Assembly: GCA_900769745.1 (NCBI GenBank)
Contig: CAAGHX010000241.1
Location: 1 to 33,849, forward strand
Length of the DNA: 33,849 nt
DNA from: an uncultured Alistipes sp.
Lineage (GTDB): Bacteria > Bacteroidota > Bacteroidia > Bacteroidales > Rikenellaceae
Reading direction: 5' to 3'
The position numbers were made by a program, and so were the translations under genes. The notes under the pieces are model-generated. The model made no database searches. It was not told the DNA's origin and was given only the letters and a program-made list of their open reading frames with translations. Of the stretch, positions 25,022 through 30,936 are shown piece after piece (position 1 is the first letter of the stretch; each line of letters starts with the position of its first letter).

Positions 25022-25588
25022 TTACTGCTGAGCAGCTGCACGAGTAGCACGTGTTACGCGAACTGCGCAAACGGCTGTTGTAGCAGGAGTAACGAATGTA
25101 AGGTCCTCAAACTGGAGGTCGCCAACAAAGATTGTCTGGCCAACCTTCAATGGAGTAACGTCAACAACGATCTCATCGGGCAACTTATCGACCATAGCCT
25201 TAACCGTGAGCTTACGAGCCGAAAGAGCCAACTTACCACCAACCTTTACACCCTCGGCGTTACCTGTGAGGCGTACTGGGATAGCGATAGCAACTGGCTT
25301 ACCCTCCTGAACGCGGTAGAAATCAATGTGAAGGATCTCCTCGCGAACTGGGTGGAACTGTACCTCGCGCATAACGGCAGTCTCAACCTTACCATCGATG
25401 TCGATCTCAACAACGTATGAGTTTGGAGAGTAGATGAGAGGCTTTACAGACTTTGTGTCAACTGTAAAAGCTGTCTCCTCGCCACCACCGTAGATCACGC
25501 AAGGGATCAAACCCTCACGACGATATGCCTTGGCAGCCTTCTTACCGAAACCATCGCGCTTAGTAGCTTTAATTTCAAGTGTTTTCAT
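25022..25588 (-). CDS. rplY: Ribosomal protein L25/general stress protein Ctc
   Basis: Large-subunit protein that binds 5S rRNA. The 188 residues are the long Ctc/TL5 form: an N-terminal L25 domain (about 1-95) with KATKRDGFGKKAAKAYRREG, IPCVIYGG and FHPVREEILHIDFYRV, and a C-terminal beta domain (about 96-175) with RLTGNAEGVKVGGKL and LPDEIVVDVTPLKVGQTI. The tail is Ala/Arg/Thr-rich. Upstream is a full consensus promoter and a leader of about 165 nt able to fold, so control at the leader is possible. Co-transcribed with pth. Confidence 0.96.
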   Translation of the reverse strand: MKTLEIKATKRDGFGKKAAKAYRREGLIPCVIYGGGEETAFTVDTKSVKPLIYSPNSYVVEIDIDGKVETAVMREVQFHPVREEILHIDFYRVQEGKPVAIAIPVRLTGNAEGVKVGGKLALSARKLTVKAMVDKLPDEIVVDVTPLKVGQTIFVGDLQFEDLTFVTPATTAVCAVRVTRATRAAAQQ

Positions 25589-25757
25589 TGTACAAAAAAA
25601 TGTTTAATTTTACCTACGGCACTACTCAAAGTATTCTCGCCTCTCGCCGTTTTGAATCCCGATGACTCCCGTCTAAAACCAACACTTAACACATGACGCA
25701 GCCATCTTCGTTCAGCCCTTTGTGATGCTCAATGCTTCCCATCGTGCCTGAATTGGC
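25589..25757 (-). promoter_or_regulatory. Long structured leader of rplY-pth mRNA
   Basis: About 165 nt separate the promoter from the rplY start. Read on the minus strand, several pairings are possible. ACGGC with GCCGT enclose an inner TACT-TTG-AGTA hairpin close to the gene. GTTTT pairs with AAAAC in the middle. GCAGCCA (25754-25760) can pair with TGGCTGC (25698-25704), though the first bases may lie before the transcription start. No long upstream reading frame is evident. Ribosomal-protein mRNAs often carry leaders bound by their own product; no described Bacteroidota L25 leader is recalled. The leader is supported by the promoter; its role is inferred. Confidence 0.45.
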
Positions 25758-25759
25758 TG

Positions 25760-25790
25760 CAAAGATAGAGTTAATTATTTATAATTCAAA
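25760..25790 (-). promoter_or_regulatory. Consensus promoter of rplY-pth
   Basis: On the minus strand TTTG (25787-25790), a 19-base spacer, then TATCTTTG (25760-25767): both boxes and the spacing match the Bacteroidota consensus. Transcription should start near 25757. Confidence 0.8.
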
Positions 25791-25897
25791 CATTACGAAA
25801 TATATTTTTAGCTTTTCGAGGCCGATTTTCGGGGCTTTCGGGTGGGGTGAACGGCTGGTCGGGCCGCAGCCAGGTGAGTGAAAAGGAGTTGCCGCAG

Positions 25898-25943
25898 AAA
25901 AAGAAAGTGGTGCACTCGAAGTCTGAAACTTGCGGTGCACCAC
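25898..25943 (-). terminator. Terminator after the PepSY-like lipoprotein gene
   Basis: Minus-strand stem GTGGTGCAC with GTGCACCAC (9 bp, perfect), with an inner AAGT/ACTT hairpin, followed by TTTCTTTTT. A second perfect hairpin, TGAGGAT-ACG-ATCCTCA at 26013-26029, sits just after the stop codon without a U tract. The 250 bases from 25786 to 26035 otherwise hold only the rplY promoter. Confidence 0.85.
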
Positions 25944-26035
25944 ATCTTTTAGCAGCGGAGAAGATCTCCTTAACGGTCGGGATTAGATACCGCCTGCTCG
26001 GATTTGTAATTCTGAGGATCGTATCCTCAACTTGC

Positions 26036-26602
26036 CTACAGCTGCGCATCGGTTGAGCCGTTGTTAGTCTTGTTACAGATTGGCGACAAGATGTAGTCTC
26101 CATAGGTGTAATCAGACTTGGGATTCATAATACTAACCACCAAAGTTCCATCTTCGCGGTAGTAAAGGCTCGCCTGTTGCTCATAGCCGTAAACTTTGCC
26201 CTCCACCAACATTACATACTCTTTTGTCGAGTCGGGCTGCTCAAGCAACGCCACGTCCAAAACGCGGCAGTCTAAAAAGTCTTTGTTTCCAAGGAATGAA
26301 TCAACCACATTCTCAGGTAGTTCCTGGTAGTCGTAGCCCTCTTCGGTGAGGTACCAGTTACCCTCTACGTCAAACCAAGCCACAAACTTTGTGGGGAGGT
26401 TCTGTCCTGCGTCGTAGGTAAAGTCAACTACGAAGTAACCAAGTCGGTTGTCCCAGTTAATTTCCGAAGCACCGGGGAATTTGCTTTCGAAAATGGCCTG
26501 AGCCATCTCGGTCGTCATCTCTTGGAACTTGAGATCGCTGGGGATCTCAGCGCACGATACCATCATAATGGCAGCGCACACGCTTAAAAATAGTCTTTTC
26601 AT
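26036..26602 (-). CDS. PepSY-like domain lipoprotein
   Basis: Exported lipoprotein of 188 residues: signal MKRLFLSVCAAIMMVSCAEI with Cys17. The mature part matches the PepSY-like (PF11396-type) pattern, AIFESKFPGASEINWDNRLG, YFVVDFTYDAG, FVAWFDVEGNWYLTEEGYDY and LPENVVDSFLGNKDF, at about residues 33-110. The second half (about 111-180) has VMLVEGKVYGYEQQASLYYR and may be a diverged second copy of the fold. Such proteins are common in gut Bacteroidota; function is unknown, with an inhibitor-like fold. The promoter is not close to the start: the best one lies about 360 nt upstream, so a long leader or a separate small RNA precedes it. Confidence 0.85.
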   Translation of the reverse strand: MKRLFLSVCAAIMMVSCAEIPSDLKFQEMTTEMAQAIFESKFPGASEINWDNRLGYFVVDFTYDAGQNLPTKFVAWFDVEGNWYLTEEGYDYQELPENVVDSFLGNKDFLDCRVLDVALLEQPDSTKEYVMLVEGKVYGYEQQASLYYREDGTLVVSIMNPKSDYTYGDYILSPICNKTNNGSTDAQL

Positions 26603-26662
26603 GAGCTTAAAATTTATAAGGATTATAGGATTGATGATTTTTTCGTCAGCTCACAATCAACT

Positions 26663-26962
26663 AAAAAGCATTCAATGCTCTTTATTGCATTAAACGTTCC
26701 AAATATGTGTTAAATAGGGTCTTTCTGTGTAAATAAAAAGTTAAATGTTAGTAAACTTATTATCGCGGTTGAGGACACGACACGACAAGGCATAGTACGC
26801 ATGCGTGTGTGTTCCTTAATTATATAAGCAAAATGATTGTTCGGCGACTGTTGGCGGCTAAATCAGATTAAGCTTAGCAACCAGTGGTTACAGCACACCT
26901 TTTGTTTGACCAGTTTTGGTTGTGTTTTAGTTTTAGGTTCGTCGATTCTTTATTTAAATCTG
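26663..26962 (-). ncRNA. Candidate small RNA or long leader upstream of the PepSY-like gene
   Basis: A consensus minus-strand promoter at 26966-26996 predicts a transcript starting near 26962. The first 70 nt are A/C-rich and unpaired, then come possible small helices (AACCA/TGGTT; GCTAA/TTAGC near 26850-26880). A hairpin at 26663-26683, AAAGAGCAT-TGA-ATGCTTTTT, could end a transcript of about 300 nt, though its U residues are within the stem. Otherwise the RNA continues into the lipoprotein gene as a leader of about 360 nt. No match to a known RNA family (tmRNA, SRP, RNase P) was seen. Confidence 0.3.
26710..26802 (-). CDS. Possible 30-residue leader peptide
   Basis: A short frame within the predicted upstream transcript: ATG at 26802, then a polar start (MRTMPCRVVSST), a hydrophobic stretch (AIISLLTFNFLF), TQKDPI and a TAA stop. 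It could be an upstream leader peptide or a small membrane protein. Nothing but its position in a transcribed leader supports it, and chance is quite possible. Confidence 0.15.
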   Translation of the reverse strand: MRTMPCRVVSSTAIISLLTFNFLFTQKDPI

Positions 26963-26965
26963 TTA

Positions 26966-26996
26966 CAAATATAGTCAAAAAAATTATAAATTCAAA
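26966..26996 (-). promoter_or_regulatory. Consensus promoter facing the PepSY-like gene
   Basis: On the minus strand TTTG (26993-26996), a 19-base spacer, then TATATTTG (26966-26973). Both boxes are exact. It lies 364 bases upstream of the nearest gene it could serve. Confidence 0.7.
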
Positions 26997-27329
26997 TTTA
27001 TCAGTGATTTAATGACCAATTTCTAGTAAAAAAGTCGTTTTTTGTGATGAAAAATCGCCTTTAGTGGCGAAATGACACCCTAAAAAGAGGAATCCTCGGT
27101 GCTTTTTTTGCCGAGAGTGGGGTCCGACCAAAGGTGACCGCGAGGGGGTATTTGGGTGAAAATTAGGGCTCTAAGAGGTGCAAAATGGGGGCCGCTTTTG
27201 TGGCGAAATTAACCTATTTTTTCGCAATAATTGGGCACAAATGTGGGCCCTCGAACGAGCTATTAGGCGGGTGGTCGCATCGCAGCCTCTCCATTCTTGC
27301 CTTAGAGGGCTTGAAATTGTGGAGAAATC
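26997..27329. other. Intergenic stretch without a recognised gene
   Basis: No gene is supported here. It is AT-rich at first, then mixed. GTGGCGAAAT occurs twice (27065-27074 and about 27200). A weak hairpin, TCGCC/GGCGA at 27055-27070, has a U tract only on the minus strand, where no gene precedes it. Short frames at 27178-27441 have Cys-rich, low-complexity translations and no family match. Confidence 0.5.
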
Positions 27330-27360
27330 TTGTATTTCTTGCAAAAATTGTCTACTTTTA
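27330..27360 (+). promoter_or_regulatory. Candidate promoter of the GH92 gene
   Basis: TTG (27330-27332), a 20-base spacer, then TACTTTTA (27353-27360), which misses the -7 consensus by its last base. It leaves a leader of about 100 nt with a GC-rich block (27377-27425) in which CGCGGGCG and GCGTATG each occur twice, unlike the AT-rich surroundings. Confidence 0.4.
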
Positions 27361-27465
27361 TCAGTTGAATTATGCAATTCCTCGCGCGGGCGCGTATGTG
27401 GGTGCGTATGCGAGCACGCGGGCGAAGAGATAATAGCGTAGAATAAACCATTAAAATACTTAAAT

Positions 27466-29697
27466 ATGAAGTTTCAATTGACTCGCTTGGCTGCTGTTGC
27501 GGCCCTAACGGTTACACTCGCCTTCACGGCGTGTGATTCAGGCAAAGAGCCTGTTGACCTTGTGAACAACCGCATTGGTAACATCAGCCACCTGTTGGTG
27601 CCTACATTCCCAACAGCTCAGCTCCCTAACTCGATGTTGAGAATGAACCCCGACCACAACGAATTTGTTACCGACCGTATGGGAGGTCTTCCTATGAACG
27701 TGCCTTCGCACCGTCAGGGCAACGTTACACTTATGATGCCTTTCTGTGGTGATAAGTCGGTTGTGAAGTTCAACTATCCATATCGCTACGACCACGAGAC
27801 TACTTCACCATATCGCTACTCGGTATATTTCGACGATTTTGGCGTGTTGGTGGACTATGCTCCAGCCGAGCACTCAGCCGTTATGAGCTACACCTTCGAG
27901 CAGGAGGGCGACCGCTTTGTGCAGTTGCGCAATTTGAACGGCAATGGTAAAATCTATGCCGAAGGCAATAGGATGTGGGGTTACGACGTATATCACGGCC
28001 ACAATCACTACTTCTACCTCGAGTTCGATCAGACTCCTGTCGCTTTCAACGGCAAGGATGGCGATGGCATCCGTTATGCTCAGTTCGCTCCTGAGGTTAC
28101 AACCGTAAAGGCTCGCTATGGTGTGTCGTACATCGACGAGAAGCAGGCTCGCAAGCATATGGAGCGCGAGATTCCTCGTTTCGATATCGACAAGGTCGCC
28201 GAGGCTGGCCGCAAGGCTTGGAACGACTGCTTGGGTAAGATCGAGATTGAGGGTGGTACTGAGGATGAGCAGATTACATTCTACACAGCTCTCTACCGCA
28301 GCCACGAGCGTATGATTAATATCTCGGAGGATGGCAAGTACCGCAGCCCATTCGATAAGCAGATTCACGACGATAAGGGTATGCCATACTGGACCGACGA
28401 TTGGGCTTGGGATACATATCACGCTCTGCACCCATTGCAGGTAATCCTCAATCCTGAGGCCGAGACTCAGAAGCTCAACTCATTCGTTAGAATGTATCGT
28501 GAGTCGGGTTGGGTGCCAACATTCCCTACAGTATATGGCGATATGCACGGAATGAACGGTAACCACGCTGCTGCTATCTTCGCCGATGCTATGTGCAAGG
28601 GCATTGAGTTCGACGTGGAGGGTGCCTTCGAGGGTATCAAGCACACCGTGCTCACCGAGACTATGATTCCTTGGTTGCGTGGTCCTAAGACAGAGCTCGA
28701 CGAGTTCTACCACCAGAACGGCTGGTTCCCAGCTCTCCATCCCGATGAGAAGGAGACTGTTGCTGGCGTAAACTCATTCGAGCAGCGTCAGGCTGTGGCT
28801 GTTACTTTGGCCGCATCTTACGACGACTGGTGTATTGCTCAGATGGCAAAGAAGTTGGGCAACAAGGCCGATTATAACTTCTTCCTCAATCGCAGCTTCA
28901 ACTACCGCAAGCTCTTCAACCACGAGACTGGCTTCTTCCACCCACGCGATGCTAAGGGCGAGTTCATCCAGCCATTCGACTACATCTTCTCAGGCGGTAT
29001 TGGTGCGCGTGCTTACTACGACGAGAACAACGCCTGGACTTATATCTGGGATGTTCACCACAATATCGGCGACTTGGTGGCTCTCTTCGGCTCTGAGGAG
29101 CGCTTCATCGCTCAGCTCGACCAGCTCTTCGTTGAGGATATGAAGAGATCGAAGTGGCAGTACTATGCCGTTCACCCCGATGCAACAGGTAACGTTGGTC
29201 AGTATGTGATGGGTAACGAGCCAAGCTTCCACGTGCCATACCTCTACAACTATGCAGGTGCTCCTTGGAAGACTCAGAAGCGTATCCGTATGCTTATGAA
29301 GTCGTGGTTCCGCAACGACTTGATGGGTGTTTGCGGTGATGAGGACGGCGGCGGTATGTCGGCATTCTATGTATTCTCGGCTATGGGATTCTATCCTGTT
29401 ACAGCTGGTTTGCCATACTATGTAATCGGTAGCCCACTTTTCGACAAGGTATCTATCAAGCTCGACAACGGCAAGACCTTTACAGTTATCGCTCAGAACA
29501 ACTCTGAGGAGAACAAATACATCCAGTCGGCAACGCTCAACGGCCAGCCTTACAACCGCACATACTTCTCTCACGAGGATATCACATCGGGTGGTGAGTT
29601 GGTACTCGTTATGGGCAACCGTCCTAACAAGAGCTGGGGTGTAGGTGCCGATGCTGTACCACCATCAGAGGGTAGCAAGTTGCGTATTTGGGAATAG
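27466..29697 (+). CDS. GH92 alpha-mannosidase-family lipoprotein
   Basis: Exported lipoprotein of 743 residues; signal MKFQLTRLAAVAALTVTLAF with lipobox FTAC and Cys23. GH92 enzymes are calcium-dependent exo-alpha-mannosidases of two domains: an N-terminal beta-sandwich (about 30-255) and a C-terminal helical barrel (about 270-743). Seen here are the barrel motifs GNEPSFHVPYLYNYAGAPWK with the likely acid Glu585, and GDEDGGGMSAFYVFSAMGFY with Asp625 and Asp627 near the general base position. Two deviations: the usual Gln before MSA is Gly630, and the N-terminus reads VPTFPTAQLPNSMLRMNPDH instead of the common PGAxxPFGM form. This marks a divergent subfamily whose linkage preference cannot be read from sequence. 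Host N-glycan mannose is the probable target. No other glycan genes adjoin. Confidence 0.93.
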   Translation: MKFQLTRLAAVAALTVTLAFTACDSGKEPVDLVNNRIGNISHLLVPTFPTAQLPNSMLRMNPDHNEFVTDRMGGLPMNVPSHRQGNVTLMMPFCGDKSVVKFNYPYRYDHETTSPYRYSVYFDDFGVLVDYAPAEHSAVMSYTFEQEGDRFVQLRNLNGNGKIYAEGNRMWGYDVYHGHNHYFYLEFDQTPVAFNGKDGDGIRYAQFAPEVTTVKARYGVSYIDEKQARKHMEREIPRFDIDKVAEAGRKAWNDCLGKIEIEGGTEDEQITFYTALYRSHERMINISEDGKYRSPFDKQIHDDKGMPYWTDDWAWDTYHALHPLQVILNPEAETQKLNSFVRMYRESGWVPTFPTVYGDMHGMNGNHAAAIFADAMCKGIEFDVEGAFEGIKHTVLTETMIPWLRGPKTELDEFYHQNGWFPALHPDEKETVAGVNSFEQRQAVAVTLAASYDDWCIAQMAKKLGNKADYNFFLNRSFNYRKLFNHETGFFHPRDAKGEFIQPFDYIFSGGIGARAYYDENNAWTYIWDVHHNIGDLVALFGSEERFIAQLDQLFVEDMKRSKWQYYAVHPDATGNVGQYVMGNEPSFHVPYLYNYAGAPWKTQKRIRMLMKSWFRNDLMGVCGDEDGGGMSAFYVFSAMGFYPVTAGLPYYVIGSPLFDKVSIKLDNGKTFTVIAQNNSEENKYIQSATLNGQPYNRTYFSHEDITSGGELVLVMGNRPNKSWGVGADAVPPSEGSKLRIWE

Positions 29698-29709
29698 ATT
29701 GCCTATTCC

Positions 29710-29745
29710 CAAAAATTCAAAATTCAGAATTCAAAATTCAAAATT
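29710..29745 (+). repeat. Left 7-bp tandem array (CAAAATT unit)
   Basis: Five units: one 8-base CAAAAATT, then CAAAATT, CAGAATT, CAAAATT, CAAAATT, beginning 13 bases after the GH92 stop. It is the reverse complement of the array at 29858-29889. A short hairpin (GGGTT-TAC-AACCC, then TTTT) at 29746-29762 follows and may be a weak GH92 terminator. Confidence 0.8.
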
Positions 29746-29834
29746 GGGTTTACAACCCTTTTATGATTGAGTTTGAGTGTGTTGGATTTTGAATTAAAAA
29801 CAAATACACTTTTGGGAAAGACAGTGCAAAGAAA

Positions 29835-29851
29835 GACTTTGAGTCAAAGTC
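29835..29851. promoter_or_regulatory. 17-bp palindrome, possible operator
   Basis: GACTTTGA-G-TCAAAGTC: perfect 8-bp arms around one base. It ends five bases before the -7 box of the aldolase gene, so a protein bound here would cover the -33 region. No regulator gene is adjacent. The symmetry is seen; operator function is inferred. Confidence 0.4.
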
Positions 29852-29856
29852 AAAAG

Positions 29857-29864
29857 TAATTTTG
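29857..29864 (+). promoter_or_regulatory. -7 box for the aldolase-phosphoesterase-symporter operon
   Basis: TAATTTTG fits TAnnTTTG and overlaps the first unit of the right repeat array. The nearest TTTG (29838-29841) is only 15 bases upstream, shorter than the usual 19-21. Start of transcription would fall inside the repeat array. Confidence 0.45.
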
Positions 29865-29889
29865 AATTTTGAATTTTGAATTTTGAATT
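29858..29889 (+). repeat. Right 7-bp tandem array (AATTTTG unit)
   Basis: Four perfect AATTTTG units plus AATT, ending five bases before the aldolase ATG. It is the reverse complement of the array at 29710-29745, so the two can pair over about 30 bp with a loop of about 112 bases. It would form most of the aldolase 5' leader, so unit-number changes could affect translation. Confidence 0.85.
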
Positions 29890-29894
29890 AACCG

Positions 29895-30917
29895 ATGTTG
29901 CATTTCGATAGCGATTATATGGAGGGTGCCCACCCGCTTATTCTGGAGCGATTGGTGGAGCACAATATGACAAAGACTACGGGTTACGGCTGCGATGAGA
30001 TTTGCGCCGAGGCTCGACGCAAGGTGTTGCAGGCGTGTGGTAACCCCGACTCGGAGGTTCACTTCCTGGTGGGTGGCACGCAGACCAACACAACAGTTAT
30101 CAAGGCCCTGCTTCGCCCTCACGAGGGCGTTGTGGCGGCTTCGACTGGCCATATAGCCGTTCACGAGTCGGGCGCTATCGAGGCAACAGGTCATAAGGTG
30201 CTGGCTCTGCCTCACCACAACGGTAAGATTGCAGCCGACCAGATTGATGCCTACATCGCCCACTTCTACGAGGATGAGAGCTTCGAGCATATGGTGTTCC
30301 CCGGTATGGTATATATCTCTATGCCAACCGAATACGGCACATTATATACTCTCTCGGAGCTCGAGGCCATCTCGGCCGTATGTCGCAAGTGGCAGATTCC
30401 GCTGTTTGTCGATGGTGCGCGACTGGGCTATGCTCTCTCGTCGCCCGAGTGCGGTGTTACGCTGGCCGACCTGGCTCGCCTATGCGATGTGTTCTACATC
30501 GGCGGCACAAAGGTTGGCGCACTTATGGGCGAGGCTGTTGTGATGCGCAAGGGCCTTGTACCTCGATTCTTTACAATCATCAAGCAGCAGGGTGCTCTGC
30601 TGGCGAAGGGCTGGTTGCTCGGTATTCAGTTCGACACGCTCTTTACCGATGGGCTCTATCTCAGGATTGCGGCCCACGCCGTTAGCGAGGCTCGTCGTCT
30701 GCGTGAGGCGCTGGTGGAGAAGGGATTTCGTAACTACTACCTCTCGCCCACGAATCAGATTTTCTTGATTCTCTCGCCCGAGGAGCTCGAGCGTGTGAAG
30801 CGCATCACCACCTTCACCGAGTGGGAGCGTCTGAGCGATGGCCAGACCGTTATCCGCCTCGCCACAAGCTGGGCCACACTGCCAAGCGATGTGGACTACC
30901 TGATTGAAAATATTTAA
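29895..30917 (+). CDS. Threonine aldolase-like PLP enzyme (beta-eliminating lyase family)
   Basis: A 340-residue fold-type I pyridoxal-phosphate enzyme, most like low-specificity threonine aldolases, which split threonine or allo-threonine to glycine and acetaldehyde. Visible features: FDSDYMEGAHPLILERL at the start; NMTKTTGYGCDE near residue 24; FLVGGTQTNT at residues 57-66 (phosphate loop); STGHIAVHESGAIEATGHK; FVDGARLGYAL with Asp173, which should bind the PLP ring nitrogen; and YIGGTKVGALMGE with Lys206 as the Schiff-base lysine. Cytoplasmic. It leads a likely three-gene operon, with the phosphoesterase starting 19 bases after its stop. Substrate could be another beta-hydroxy amino acid. 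Confidence 0.88.
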   Translation: MLHFDSDYMEGAHPLILERLVEHNMTKTTGYGCDEICAEARRKVLQACGNPDSEVHFLVGGTQTNTTVIKALLRPHEGVVAASTGHIAVHESGAIEATGHKVLALPHHNGKIAADQIDAYIAHFYEDESFEHMVFPGMVYISMPTEYGTLYTLSELEAISAVCRKWQIPLFVDGARLGYALSSPECGVTLADLARLCDVFYIGGTKVGALMGEAVVMRKGLVPRFFTIIKQQGALLAKGWLLGIQFDTLFTDGLYLRIAAHAVSEARRLREALVEKGFRNYYLSPTNQIFLILSPEELERVKRITTFTEWERLSDGQTVIRLATSWATLPSDVDYLIENI

Positions 30918-30936
30918 CCCTAAACAAATAGCTTTT

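Noticed and set aside
25980..25991. GGATTAGATACC, identical to a conserved 16S rRNA string
   Set aside because: Only 12 bases match; the flanks do not resemble 16S rRNA, and the segment lies in a 3' region after a lipoprotein gene. Taken as chance.
25786..26103. 105-residue minus-strand frame over the PepSY-like gene end and rplY promoter
   Set aside because: It overlaps a real gene in another frame, a terminator and a consensus promoter.
27051..27070. Terminator-like hairpin on the minus strand (TCGCC/GGCGA)
   Set aside because: A five-bp stem only, and no gene or promoter precedes it on that strand.
27178..27441. Overlapping 82- and 87-residue plus-strand frames before the GH92 gene
   Set aside because: Translations are Cys- and Ser-rich without family features, and the candidate GH92 promoter lies inside them.
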